From: Calliphora vicina
Taxonomy: Eukaryota; Arthropoda; Insecta; Diptera; Calliphoridae
Direction: 5' to 3'
Assembly (NCBI RefSeq): GCF_958450345.1
Contig: NC_088781.1
Span: forward strand, 57,800,315-57,864,314
Length of the DNA stretch: 64,000 nt
The position numbers and the translations under genes were made by a program. Shown here piece after piece: positions 37,918 through 50,112 of this stretch. Every line of letters starts with the position of its first letter. Positions within the stretch are counted from its first letter, which is position 1. The notes under the pieces were generated by a model. It saw only the letters and a list, made by a program, of their open reading frames with translations. It ran no database searches and was not told where the DNA came from.

Positions 37918-38063
37918 AATCAAATTCAAAATTCAATAGAAAATATCAAGAAATTTTGTTTTTGAGCAAATGAATTCTTGATTTAATTATGAAATAATTG
38001 AAACCAGTTCAATATGTGACAAATATTTGAATTGAAACGGTTTAAGAAATAGTTTTTTCTGTG

Positions 38064-38231
38064 TATATAATCATACTGTTAGGGATACCCAACCATTAGG
38101 GTTACTGCTGTAACCATCCTTAATTTCACCACAATACGACCAGGCTTCAAATAACTAGGACCAAAACAGTGTTTAAAATTGAGATATTTACTTACATAAA
38201 TAGGGTTAAACAAATATAACTTGTGGGCGAT
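38064..38231. other. Spacer, probably Tc1-derived
   Basis: Leads into the Tc1 C-terminal fragment, but no motif was readable. Confidence 0.3.
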
Positions 38232-38352
38232 ATTCAAGTGTGCATGGAAGCATGGACATCAATAGAGCCGGAAGTATGCAAACACATGGTAAAATCGATT
38301 CAAAAGCGATTACAGGTCATTCGAGACAACAAAGGATATGCAACTAAATATT
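38232..38352 (+). pseudogene. Tc1-like transposase C-terminus
   Basis: EAWTSIEPEVCKHMVKS followed by IQKRLQVIRDNKGYATKY is the classic end of Tc1-type transposases (W..I....c..lv.SM..R...v....G..TKY). The frame then runs past the usual stop because of mutation. Nothing of the catalytic core is preserved upstream. TGGTGCACCCTG followed by TA near 39010 could be the element's right TIR, but no left partner was found. Confidence 0.8.
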
Positions 38353-39586
38353 TATCGCCCACTTTTGGCGCAAGAAATTTAGTTATTTTGGTTTTTATGG
38401 AAAAGATTACAGTTTTAATTATGCAAATTTTAGTTTTTGTTATTCTTTAGAAATATAGGTATGTGGAGTGTAAATAGAAGCAAAAAAAATATTTTTTTTG
38501 GTACATCCTTTTATGTTTAGAGCACATTTATATCAGACAAACTCTTGTCCGATTTTGCGTTTGAGTCACTGTAAAAATTTTCGTTTCGAAATTTATATTG
38601 AAACGACAATAAAAAACTAAAATTAGTTTTTGTTTTCAATATAAATTCCCAAATGGAAATTTTTATTTTCTAAAACAGGCAGTGAAATTTGTGTGCATCT
38701 GATTTTTAACCAATTAAGGTTTTTCCAACATTTTATGGTATTTTACTGTCTAATAGCTGTTTGTTTCTTACAGATAACAAAACGCGAGAAACCCCATCAT
38801 AAACAAAAGGTTTTTTTTTAAAAAATGTTCAATGAAAATTCATATTTTAAATAATTTTTATTGCAAAAAACTATTGCTATGATTTAATTAATATATAAAA
38901 TGATTTTTTTGTAGAGTTTTATTTAACAAAAAAATCTGATTTATTTTGTTGAACTTAAATATCAAGAAAATTGTAATTTCCACTAAAACCTTCCTTTTGG
39001 TGCACCCTGTAATTTAACAGAGTGTCTACAAATAGAATATGTTTAAAGATCACTCTATTAGCTACAATCGCTTCATACATTTCTTACTCCTCAGATCAAT
39101 AGTTTAAAAGATACGATTTTTTATAAGGTAGATTGGTGATTTTTCCCACTGTGTTTCACACAGTGTGGCAAATTTAAAAATAGCGCCCAAAACTCCATAA
39201 CTTTTGACACAGGCGGAATTTTTTAATGCGTTTTTTTTTTTGTTTGATAGGTGACTTGTTTGCCCTAATTTTGGTATATTAATTTGTATATTAGGTTGTA
39301 TCGGAATGTAGTTATGATGTCTAGAAAAGTGATAGTTATTTTCTGAAGAATTATTAGCCATAATTTAAGTAAGAATTTTTTTTTTGAAATTTGCATATGA
39401 AATTTATAACAAAAAAATTGAGTATTTATTGTATTGTATAACATAAAAACCTTTTTGAGTGCATATTTTTGTCGAATAATTAAAAAAATATAAAAGAAAA
39501 AGTTGAATTTTTTTAGAAAAGTTTTATAAGAAATATTTTATTTTAATATATATTATTTTATAATAGTAGTAAAGAATTATAATAAT
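38353..39586. other. Unassigned stretch with a dispersed repeat
   Basis: 39114-39260 (AAGGTAGATTGGTGATTTTT, CACACAGTGTGGC, CCATAACTTTTGA) resembles the reverse strand of 33760-33850. The rest may be Tc1 3' sequence. Confidence 0.4.
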
Positions 39587-40085
39587 AACAAGTATGAAAG
39601 TATGGTCCGTCAAGCCCGACAATATAATACCCTAAAATAAGAAAATGAGCAAAATCATTTTTCTTTAAAATTTCAATAATTTATTTTCGTGAAATATTTT
39701 CGGAAGAGGGCCTTATATGGGAGCTATGACTAATTATGGACCGATCGCCATGAAATTAGGTCATGTGATTTATGAAAGTTATTTGTGTTGAATTTTGTGT
39801 AGCTACCAACATTTTTAAGAGATTTATTTTCGTTAAAGTGATTTTCGGAAGTGGGCCTCATATGCGAGCTATGACTAATTATGGACTGATCGTCATAAAA
39901 TTAGGTGACAATACTTCCGTATATATAAAACTTATTAGGAAAGGAATTTTGTGTAGATACCTATATTAGTTAAAAATTTATGACGGATAAAGTCCAATTT
40001 CGGGAGGACTTTCGTATGGGAACTAGGTGAAATAATGGACCGATTTCATCGAAATATCTTCAAAATTGCGACCTATACTTTATTC
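39587..40085 (+). mobile_element. B-family element, copy 5, truncated
   Basis: Starts AACAAGTATGAAAGTATGGT and GTCAAGCCCGAC, then the usual interior (GGGAGCTATGACTAATTATG). It stops near AAAATTGCGACCTATACT, before the GTCY core and the far end. Confidence 0.75.
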
Positions 40086-42811
40086 ACAAGAATGCATTTA
40101 TACTATATATAAAGTATAAGCATCATACTTGTGTCAGAAAAATTTATCAATTTTCAAAATTTATTAGAAAATCCTACTTTTCAATAAGATAATAAAAAGG
40201 TGAATATTGAATCTCCCTGTTTATAGGGAAAATGTTTACATAGAGACCTGAATTTTTGGCTTCTGAGGTTCTCAGGTGTTTATTTTAATATGAGTATTTA
40301 GAATTTAAATTTGGCGGCAAAATAAAAAAATACTTTTAGCCGCTATTTCAAAATTAGCAACACTATGCGTCGTTGAGTTAATCTACATCTACACTCAGAC
40401 CACCACAATATTTGAGTTAATTTCATTTATTTGCACAAAATAAATGTTTCAACCTTTTGTCGGATTAAACACCATACCTGAATATTTACACTTATTTATT
40501 TCTTTTCAAAGATTATTGAAACAAATTAATTAATTGTGTTTAGCAATATTAACAACATTTTAATTAAATAATTTCATTACATTTTTAATTTAAAATGTTA
40601 AATATTTAATTACTGAAAAATATCTTTAAAATAAACAGCACACACACTTTGCTACACTTGTATAACTTTCAATAACATTTACCCCACAATCCACATTTTA
40701 TTTTCAACATATTTTTTGACAGTTTGCAAGACAATGTCTCTAATTTACTACAGCTAATAAATAAAACCTCAAAAGATGTTGTTACAATTAGTTTTAAAAT
40801 ATTTCTACCATGAAATCTTGTCTTTGTTTTTTATTTGTTATTTTTTTATTGCAACTTTTCGCTATTTCTTGATGAAAATATAGTGAAAACAATCTAAAAG
40901 TATGTATGTTTGAATGTTTGTGTATTTAGTATTGGATGCATGAAACGTTGGATTACAAGCAAACTTCTAAGCAACGCCCTACATGCCTCCTGCGATCCAT
41001 TATAAACATTTTGCAAAGTATCAAAAAAAGAATGAATGAGTGAATGAATGAAAAATAGAGAGGAAACACAAAAATACAATTTTCTGTGAAAAGGCACGCA
41101 ATTAATTCCCGCAGTGACTGTTCTAATTCCAAACAATTTCTTTTCCTCCTTTTTGATGCCATTTCAACATGGTTTTGCAGTTACATTCATTATGTTACAC
41201 CACCGCCATCTCATGCCATTCCCACAAATATTCAAACGTACATAGTTACAACTCGGAGCGATTACAAATATACATCTACATATACACACAAAATTGCACT
41301 TGCTAAAGTTGTTACAACTGTAATGTTGCTAGTGCAGTTTAAGTTTGAAGGAACCCAGCAGCTTTTTTGATGGCCAAAAGGATTAAGTAGATTGTATTTT
41401 GTTTGCCTTAAAGAATTTGGAGTTTAATTTAAAACCAAGTGATCTTAGTTGTTATTGGGAATAAATTATACAAATTATAATTAATCATTTCTAAGGTGAC
41501 TTAAGGGGGCCTATATGTTCTTAATCCAATTTTTCTTATTGTTAGATATTTAGCTGGGATCTTTGCAATTAGGGTTTGCCTAATGAGTTGAATAAAGTGC
41601 ATCCGAAAACTTTTGCATTTAAATTGGTTGTCACAGAACATTCACTAACTCCATGATACTGCTGGTTGTAGTTTATATGACAATTTTATTATTACAGCCC
41701 ACAACATGGGTCGTAAGTGTGTACATTAGGGTATGCCATCGATTTTTCGATAGCTTTTAGCATGACGACATATCAACAAATAATTTTTGAGGCGCCCAAA
41801 TTTAAATTTTTTGACTTTTTCTCAGCTTTTATTTTTTAAAGTTTTCAGCAAGTAAAAAAAATCGTCTGATTTATTTCTTACATATTACCTTTCCTTTAGC
41901 GATATCAATTTTTCCAATAAAATGTTTTTCTTGAGGTTTTGGACGAGTTTTTGTCAAAATTTTTTTTTATTTTTTTTAATTTTTAAATTTTTGTAGTAGG
42001 TATGTAAAAAAATCATAAGCGTAGCTAGACTATTATTCTGGGGTGGGTAAGTACACCCTCTTCCCAAAAAGAAAATCACACTTTCCTCTTCAGTGGTGTT
42101 ATATATTGTTAAAATTTCGCAATCTATGCAAAGTACATTTAAAGAATTGTATTAAGGAATATGAATTCGGCTATTGAAAAATATCACTTACAAAAAATTT
42201 AAAAAATAAGGCAGCAATTAAAATAAAGAAAAAATATATGGGGTGTGCAGATGCGAGTCTGGGGAGTCTTTTACCAACCAGCCCTCCCCAATCTACGCTA
42301 ATGAAAAAAATTCGCCGATATAAATTTTTTAAAATATATCCTATTCAAGGTAAAATTGTATACCTAAAACGATGGATAAAAAAAACCTTAAAAATAAAAG
42401 TCGAGAACGTTGATATGTCGCACAGAAGGACGGCTGCACGCAGGAGTGGTCGTAGAGCATTGAAATTTCGCACTGAGAATTATATGGAATAAAGAAAAAA
42501 ATTAATTTTTTCAAAATCCTCCAACTCGATTTTTTCTCATAAAATTTTTCCAATCCACCGCATACCGCCCATGCAATTCAAATCGATTTTTCGTATAAAA
42601 TTTTTCCTTCCCTGAATTTCCCAGTCCAGAATTTGATACATACATTTTCTGAAACAAAAAGAACACATGGCGAGTTTCAATAAAATAGCTCACACCCACC
42701 GCCATTGAAAACTATACTTAGATACGATTTTTTTTGATAGAGGCTTATAGATTTGAGCATATCTTCTTAACGGTTTATGATATCCCCACAGTTTTTTTAT
42801 TTATAGAGAAA
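40086..42811. other. Unassigned 2.7-kb stretch
   Basis: Small frames at 40894-41370 and 42238-42705 have no recognised motifs and overlap each other on both strands. TTAGGGTATGCCATCGATTT near 41727 looks like a transposon end but no partner was found. No gene supported. Confidence 0.4.
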
Positions 42812-43640
42812 TTTTTTTTTTTTTTTGTCATCATTTATTTTCTATTTTCTATCTTCATTATTTAATGAACTAACAATAAGTGGTTCAAATCTTATATCTA
42901 ATATTATTATTTAATTAGGCCAGCCAGTGCCGGACGAAAAAATTTTGTGTTCATGGTTGTTTTTGTTTTGGTTAAATTGGCATTCTTCCTTCTAGATTAG
43001 GTCTGCTGTGTCCCTCCTTCTTAATCGAGTGTGGCCACGGTTATCTAATATGTTGCGGGCCAGCGGGTTTGGGTGAACTTCAAGTTTTTTTAAATATTTT
43101 TGTACGTTTTTTGAGATTTCAGTTTTTACAATGGGCACGTTTAGATCTTTGTGTATATTCGCGTTTTTGATATACCAGGGGGCAACTGTGATCATTCTTA
43201 GAAACTTGTTTTGGCGTCTTTGGATCTTTTCTACATTTGACGCTGAGGCCGTGCCCCATAACTGTATGCCATAACACCATATCGGTTTTATGATCATGTT
43301 ATAAAGTAGAAGTTTACAATCTAAACTAAGCGTGGAGTTTCTGCCAATAAGCCAATTAATTTGAATTGATTTCAATTTCATTTGAGTCAACTTTGCATCT
43401 ATATGACTTTTCCATGTAAGGCGACGATCGAGATGTATTCCGAGGTATTTCACTTCCGATTGTTGAATTATTGTTTGGTTATTGATATGAATAGGGGGGC
43501 ATGATTCTCTACGCAATGTAAATGTAATGTGTGTACATTTTTGCTCGTTGACTTTAATTTTCCATTGTTTTAACCATTTTTCTAATTCAAATATGTGGTT
43601 TTGTAAGTAGAGAAATGTTATATTTTTCAAATATGTAAGG
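42812..43640 (-). mobile_element. Jockey-type LINE, 5'-truncated copy
   Basis: On the minus strand an RT C-terminal region (43630-42992) is followed by a 3' UTR of about 150 bp. That UTR ends AATAAATGATGAC and then a 15-base A tract (T tract at 42812-42826). A polyadenylation box shortly before a poly(A) tail shows insertion by retrotransposition. Homology stops near 43640, next to a foldback element. Such 5' truncation is usual for LINEs. Confidence 0.88.
42992..43630 (-). pseudogene. Jockey reverse transcriptase, C-terminal part
   Basis: An open frame of 212 codons matches the RT thumb and C-terminal region of jockey-clade elements. It holds WLKQWKIKVNEQKCTHITF, YLGIHLDRRLTWKSHI, NWLIGRNSTLSLDCKLLLYN, KPIWCYGIQLWGTAS, QRRQNKFLRMI, APWYIKN and HPNPLARNILD, then a natural stop before the 3' UTR. 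Endonuclease and the YADD palm lie upstream and are missing because of 5' truncation. The absence of internal stops suggests a fairly recent insertion compared with the other LINE relics here. Confidence 0.92.
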
Positions 43641-43655
43641 TATTATTAGGAAAAT

Positions 43656-45064
43656 TATACATATGGGGGATTTCATGTCAAGTGAACCAACTTTTAAGAT
43701 CGAAGTCTTCCGATCGGTTTGAAATTTACAACAAGGTAAGACCTATTGGATAGTAATTCAGACACATTCTATTTTTCAACAAGATCGGTTAAGAACTCTC
43801 TGAGTTGAGGGGGTCATTTTGACATTTTGGACAAACATGTGTTTTTTCATTATTATTACCTATTGTTCTTAGCAAAATGTGTCCCAAATAGTTTAGAAAT
43901 ATATTTCATCAATATTTCGAAAAAAAAAATATTAAAAATTTTTAATATTTTTTCCCGAAATCAAAAATTTTTTTGACTTTTTTTTTAAAAATAGGCCCTT
44001 TTTTCTTCTTTTTTTCTTAAAATAAAGCTTAGATATTTTCCTTGAAGACCTATTTGGTCGCTTAGTGGGATGCGACTTCTATATCTATCAAAATAAATAT
44101 TTTGTAACTAAAAACATACAATTTTTGAGTTAAAACATTTATTTTGATATATGTCTGTATATTCCACTCGCATCCCACTACGAGACCAAATAGCTCTTAA
44201 AGGAATAGACCTAAGCTTTCTTTAGAGCAAAAAAAATTAAAATGAAAAAAAGTAAAAAAAAAGTTTTTGATTTTGCCAAAAAAAAAAACAAAAATTGTAT
44301 ATTTTGAGTTACAAAACATTTATTTTGCTATATATCCCACTTGCATCCCACTAAGCGACTAAAAAGCTCTTAAAGGAATGGAGCTAAGCTTTCATTTGAG
44401 CAAAAAAGAAATAAAGAAAGGCCCATTTTGGAAAAAAAATTAGATTTTGCAAAAAAAAAGGTCAAAAGTTGTATGTCTTGGGTTACAAAATATTTATTTT
44501 CATAGATATCCCACTCGCCTTCCACTAAGCCACCAAGAAGGTCTTCAAGGAAAAGACCTAGACTTTCTTTTGAGCAAAAAAAAAATTAAAAAATGGTCCA
44601 TTTTGAAAAAAAAAATCAACAAAGATTTTGATTTTACAAAAAAGTAAAAAATTATATGTTTTGAGTTACAAAACATTTATTTTGATAGATATCGAACTCG
44701 CATCCCACTAATCGACCAAATAGGTCTTCAAGGAAAATATCTAAGCTTTATTTTAAGAAAAAAAGAGCCCATTTTGAAAAAAAAGTTGAAAAAGTTTTTG
44801 ATTCAGAATAAAATATTAAAATTTTTTTATTTTTTTTAAATATTTTTTTTTAGAAATATTGAAGAAATAGCTATCTAAATTATTTTGTACACATTTTGCT
44901 AAAAACAATAGGTAATAAGTTACATGGATAAGAAAAAACATATGTTTTGCCAAAATGTCAAAGTTTGACCCCCTCTAACTCAGGGAGTTCTTGACCTATC
45001 TTTCACGATCGGAAGACTTCGATTTTGAAAGTTGGTTCACTTGAAATGAAATCCCCCATGTATA
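43656..45064. mobile_element. Foldback element with tandem internal units
   Basis: TATACATATGGGGGATTTCA at the left and the complement of the right end (TATACATGGGGGATTTCAT) begin inverted arms of several hundred bp. They include GTGAACCAACTTT and CGAAGTCTTCCGATCG. The interior contains four direct units of about 170-185 bp (roughly 44085-44780), each with ATTTATTTTGATAGATATC-like, CGCATCCCACTAAGCGACCA-like and GGAAAAGACCTAAGCTTT-like segments. One inverted unit sits in the left arm (43990-44100). A 2-bp TA target is possible. Non-coding; a frame at 44447-44647 is within a unit. Confidence 0.88.
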
Positions 45065-45834
45065 AACCACTGAATTGCGTGAAAATATAAGTAAATTTTT
45101 ACTTAACACCGTTGCATGGAATTTACTTCAATTTTTGAAAAATAAAATACAATTTTTATTAAAACCATAAGTGAACATTTCATCTTTAAAAATTTCTCTA
45201 CAAAACTGCATCATATTCGATTTTTGAAATTGAGTGGTCGAAAGTGGTGACACTAAAATCCCTCTGTGTGCCGTAGTGGAACTTTTTTTCTTCATGCCAA
45301 TATCGTAAAATTTTTGTCATTAAAAATCGTCCTTACAGGATTCGCCACAGTTACTTTTTTCTATATAACTGTGCGCCATTTAAAGTTTTTTTTTGTTTTA
45401 GCTAATTGATTATAATTTTAATACAAAGCCCTAGTTATGACAGTATATTAACTAAATCTCTGCAGTTATTAACAAGAGTCCGCATAAAACCACACCTTTA
45501 TGACATTTAAATCACCAACATTTGGCGTTCGTGACCTTTTACTATTTGCCAACTAATTGCTGTTTGCTGAGATTATTTTAATAATTATTAAATTACGACT
45601 GCTGTAATATAAAATATATAAATGAACAGGTACTGAAGTAAAAAGCAAATATTTGGTTTTTGGATTTCATATGGTGGAGCTCTATAATACAAATTTACTA
45701 ATTGCAGAAATACATTATGGTGACATTATGAATAATTTATGAATATGAATATACAATATCATACGATCATCGGTTTTATCATCGTGATAGTTTCCATGAT
45801 GACTTCCGAGAAGCTTTTTATAAACAAAGAGTTA
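45065..45834. other. Unassigned AT-rich stretch
   Basis: No gene or element end supported. Confidence 0.35.
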
Positions 45835-45970
45835 CACATACAGATGAGACACGTCGTTTTGTCAAACAAAGATAACTCAAATCATATGTCTGATATAACA
45901 TAAAAATTCATTGAATAACTTGTATTATGTTGTTGCGAGAGTTAGGTTTTTGAAACATTGTCTCTTCACT
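45835..45970. repeat. Family L, copy 2
   Basis: ACACATACAGATGAGACACG, TTTTGTC, TCTGATATAACA and GAGTTAGGTTTTTGA line up with the interior of the copy at 54856-55015. The ends are eroded. Confidence 0.5.
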
Positions 45971-46338
45971 TCAGTACTAATGAATATCTTATTCAAGTTT
46001 ACATACTGATAAAATTGGGTTTTAATAACACTGTGTATTATTTTTTAAGTCATGGAAATATAACCATATACGGACTGCAGTAAGTTATAAAAGACCAAAA
46101 AAAAAGACCCGTGTCTCCAAGTTTTTCCCAAAGTCATGGATTTTTTTTTATGGGCCCTCAAAGTTTTGGGGCCTCGGTGTAATTTTTGCAAAAAAGTGAT
46201 AATTTTCTCAGGCTCATATCTTGCAAACAGTTCGAATTTTGATTTACTCTCTGAGGCAAAGTGGCAGCCCTGTCATAAGGAACAAAAATTGTGAACATAT
46301 AAAATCAAACAAAATTCGAAATAAATTTTTTTAAAGCT
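45971..46338. other. Unassigned stretch
   Basis: No gene supported. A run of eight or more T near 46142 only. Confidence 0.3.
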
Positions 46339-47473
46339 GCCTAAGCCACGCAATGAGCGGCTAAGCTCATTTAATTATTAAATTAATTGCAGTTTTTGGT
46401 TTGAGTCAGTGGTTGTGGAGGTTGTGGTGAGGGGACATTGAATTTACTTGCTTCAAGCAATTTGAATAATGTAGATCCCGCAACAGTACCGCCATCACTT
46501 TGCTTTTCTATTCCTCCCACTTCTTATAAATATGAATACGATTTTCGCGTAATAACATTAAACATCAATGACATTTTAACAACTAACCGCTCAGTAATAA
46601 GTAGGGTGGGTGTTCAATTGGTTAACCGTTAATCGGTTAACCGATTAATTTTTATCGTTTAACTATTCGAATAATTCAAAATTGCCGATTTTCAAATAAC
46701 GAATAAACCGATTATTTGTGTCAGTTAACCGATTAACCGAAATTTCCTTTTATTGCACTTTAACATATTCTTTTTTTTTAATTTTCCATTTTAATTCAAA
46801 TACAAATGTCAAAGTAAAATTACATATTTTTTCGTACATTCAAGAAATATATTTAGTGAGTATAATAACTGATATATTTAATTTACATGTAATTGTCGGA
46901 TAAGACCATGATAATAGACGAAACTGGAGACGCTACTGAAACGAGTTTTTATCAGAACTTATCGAAATTATTAAAAGTATTTAAAATCTAAAAAGCCCAA
47001 AAAGAAATCCAATGGTAGAATGGAGGATTTTATATGCTTAGAAAAAACTAAAAAAATAACTGACAAATTGATATTCTTTATCATGTCTTACTTTCGATTT
47101 CTCCAACATCTACAATCAGCGAGAGAGTTTTTTCCAAGTCGAGTCTTATTAAAACTAAAGATAATTATTTACTTTTTGGTCGAATTGTTATGTTTTGTTT
47201 ATTTTTGTTCTTTTTATTAATAAAATACTTCAATAAGTACACAAAATTCGTGATTTAGCTTCAGTTTAAATAGAAATTATTTGGTTAATCGAATAATTTA
47301 AAATTAACCGATTAAATCTAAACCCCGATTAATTATTTGCTCGATTAAACGATTAAACCAGAAACCCGATTAATTGAAGACCATAGTAATAAGCCACTTA
47401 CAGCTCAAACTCGCTGCTCTGCCGCTCATCGCTCTGTCGCTCATAGCTTAGCAGCTCATTGCGTGGCCTCGGC
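46339..47473. mobile_element. TIR element N, host of a hAT insertion
   Basis: GCCTAAGCCACGCAATGAGC at the left is inverted at the right in GCTCATTGCGTGGCCTCGGC. Pairing continues into GCTAAGCTCAT. Just inside the right end, GCTCAT/CGCTC octamer-like words repeat (47400-47450), suggesting subterminal binding sites. The TSD was not fixed. It is interrupted by the hAT at 46602-47385. Confidence 0.7.
46602..47385 (+). mobile_element. hAT element, GGTTAACCGATTAA subfamily, copy 2
   Basis: Starts TAGGGTGGGTGTTCAATTGG and ends AATTGAAGACCATA. The 8-bp TSD GTAATAAG is at 46594-46601 and 47386-47393. Subterminal regions are packed with (C)GGTTAAC(C)GATTAA words in both orientations. At 47118-47162 the plus strand encodes SERVFSKSSLIKTKD, the hallmark of the hAT C-terminal dimerisation domain. 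The rest of the transposase is deleted. It shares interior and ends with the copy at 51025-52102. Confidence 0.92.
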
Positions 47474-49345
47474 CTAAAAGTATGCTTTAGTTTATAATAA
47501 TTTATACTTAATTCCTTTATTTTTTCTTACTAACTTATATTGACCTACCTAAACGGTGTTAAGAATCATTCCTAGGCAGTCCATATGTTCTAGAAAGTTG
47601 TTTAATGAGATCTTAGGTACATTTTTTTAGTTGATTGTTTCCTTGAATTTTGAACGGTTTGCTACCTATGAACCTGAACAGGGGTAAATAGGTACAGTTT
47701 TTTGCGATTTTGATCTTGAAGATGAAGTTTTTTTGATTTTATATTTTTTCGTGTTGCACTGTGTAAGTTGCATAAAAACATAAAACATTCTGAGATGATG
47801 AACTCAATAATTCAAACTTAAGAACACAGTTACACACGAAAATCGAATCTCTTTTGTAGCATTTGTATGATCGGACTACATTTTAAGATCTACCAAATAT
47901 ACTTCTTGTTTTCTAATTGTTTTTCATGTAAAATTAGCCATGGTTCATGTCATAGCACGAAGTAATTTTGTTTTGACAAAAGTTAGGAAATAATTTATCT
48001 TAACTAATGTAATTTAATGTTGTTAATAATAACTTTAAAACAACAGCAAAATATGCAGTTGCCATTAAATTTAAAGCTATGAAAATATAGTTCAAAAAGA
48101 AGTATTCAAGTGTCTTCGCCTGAGTAGGAAAATAACTTTTTGTCATAATTATACTGAAAGTTTTCAAACTCTATATCCAAATATTCCCACCAAGCTAAGT
48201 AACTTCTAGCGACACATCTCCACAACAATTCCCGCAAAACATTAACAACTTTCAAAACACAATAGCAAAGGATTGTTTTAGTGGTACCTACCAATACACA
48301 AAGTGCAACATCATAAAATGTTTAAAATCCCTGGGATTGCGTTCAATGTCCTTCTGTTTGCCTTAAAGCAACAAAACTTTTATACACTTCAATTGCAACT
48401 TTTTGTTGAGTTTAGCATTTTGTTCACCAACAAAAAAGGAAAGCAGAATAAAACAATTGAAGGTAATTTAAAATGTAATTACCACCAGCATAATGATTTT
48501 AATTGTAATGATTAAGTAGATGATGATTGAAGCTATGACAACAAAGAAGAGAAAGGAAAATATTCTAAGTATTAAATGGCAATAATATTTTAAGAAGAAT
48601 TTCCGCTTAAATCTAATCCGTACATTTCTGATTAACCTTCCATAGTGTCGTCATTACAATTTTTATGCTGATTGCTTTCCTTAAGATTTCTAGCAGATTT
48701 CCTAGAACTGTGTTTGTTTTTCCACTTTTAATCTTTAGTCTCCATTTGATGATTAAGTTCGTAAACGTTTTGGGTACTACTTGTGCTCTAAAAATAATAA
48801 TAATATTGTATTTATAGTCATTGTTAAGTGATTCCTTTTATGTTGCTAAAGGAATTGTATATTTGTATCCTTTTTTAAAAACAGCTATCCAGTGAGACTG
48901 TCAGTCAGTCAGTCTGCCTTTTTAAATCCTTATAGCAGAGTGAGTCAATGTGTAATGTTAAGTTGTGTCTCACCATTCAGCCATTTTGAGATTAGATTGT
49001 TTTATCCTTTAGAGTATTATTGTCTTAAGTTATGTTTTTATTTTACGTATTCCATTGTTACAAATGTCATCAAAATCTTTTTTTATTTTAATTTTGCTTT
49101 TGTGTTTGTATTATAAAGAAAAATATAATTATAATAATGTGAGTGCCAGTCCTTTTGGAGGACTCTGACAGTTGCTAAAGTTAGTAAGATCTCTGTGATT
49201 TGCCAGGTGAAATTATAATGTTATTTGGAGAACATGATTTTTTTTAATTTCTATAAGACAATAGGGACAATAAAATATTTGGAATACAAGAAACAATTGT
49301 AGTTTTATGCCAAAGTTCAAGTCTCAAGGTCATTTTCATAACCTG
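47474..49345. other. Unassigned stretch
   Basis: CCTAAAAGTATGCTTTAG at 47473 may be a remnant of the 15751-type terminus. Small frames (48106-48294 minus, 48303-48515 plus, 48892-49116 plus) carry no recognisable motif. Confidence 0.35.
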
Positions 49346-50112
49346 CGAGAGATAAAAAGGAAACTAAATTTTTATATAAGACGGTGGTAGTCTTAGTATA
49401 AGACGGTAGTCTTAGTATAAGACGGTAGTCTTAGTATAAGACGGTAGTCTTTAGTACAAGACGGTAGTCTATTGTACAAGACGGTAGTCTTTAGTACAAG
49501 ACGGTAGTCTTTAGTACAAGACGGTAGTCTTTAGTACAAGACGGTAGTCTTTAGTACAAGACGGTAGTCTTTAGTACAGGACGGTAGTCTTTAGTACAAG
49601 ACGGTAGTCCTTAGTACAAGATGGTAGTCTTTAGTACAAGTCGGTAGTCTTTAGTACAAGACGGTAGTCTTTAGTACAAGACGGTAGTGTTTAGTACCAG
49701 ACGGTAGTGTTTAGTACAAGACGGTAGTCTTTAGTACAAATGTAGTCTTTGTTACTAGTCCTTAGTACAATCAAGACGGTAGTCTTTAGTACAAGACGGT
49801 AGTCTTTAGTACAAGATGGTAGTCTTTAATACAAGACGGTAGTCTTTAGTACAAGACGGTAGAATAGAAACTCTGCTTGCGAGAGATAAAAAGGAAACTA
49901 ATTTTTTATATACGACAGTGGTAGTCTTTAGTACAAGACGGTAGTGTTTAGTATGAGACGGTGGTATTTAGTATAAGATGGTAGTCTTGTGTACAAGACG
50001 ATAGTCTTTAGTATAAGACAGTAGTCTTTAGTATAATAGGATAGTATTGGCTTCAGTACAATATGGTGGTACTGGCTTTAGCATAAGACGGTAGTCTTCA
50101 GTACAAGACTGA
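49346..50112 (+). repeat. 20-bp minisatellite with duplicated leader
   Basis: A first array (about 49376-49862, roughly 24 units) has consensus AGACGGTAGTCTTTAGTACA. The first units are 19 bp with TATA instead of TACA. The leader GAGATAAAAAGGAAACTAAA TTTTTATA (49349) reappears at 49883, followed by a more diverged second array to about 50110. Within each unit AGAC and GTCT can pair around GGTA. No gene overlaps. Confidence 0.95.

Larger units (their letters stand above)
34371..38063. repeat. Giant inverted repeat (3.7-kb palindrome)
   Basis: The outer ends CACAGAAAAAATTATATTTC and the complement of the right end (CACAGAAAAAACTATTTC) are inverted. Inner arms pair 35072-36262 with 36420-37724, leaving a spacer of only about 160 bp. 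The two antiparallel 74-codon frames (35228-35452 plus, 37400-37624 minus) differ at two residues, and the 36.0/36.7-kb parts are similarly close, so arm identity is high. The arms run through a B-family element at the centre. Arm-specific insertions are described separately. The small frames have no recognised motif and are probably not genes. Confidence 0.88.

Noticed and set aside
41727..41800. TTAGGGTATGCC as a hAT-like left end
   Set aside because: No inverted partner or TSD could be found downstream.
42238..42492. 84-codon frame with basic stretch
   Set aside because: Overlapped by antisense frames of similar length, no domain seen, no conserved context.
49376..49862. Regularly spaced repeats considered as a CRISPR-like array
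   Set aside because: Units are contiguous 20-mers without variable spacers, in a eukaryotic context; it is a minisatellite.
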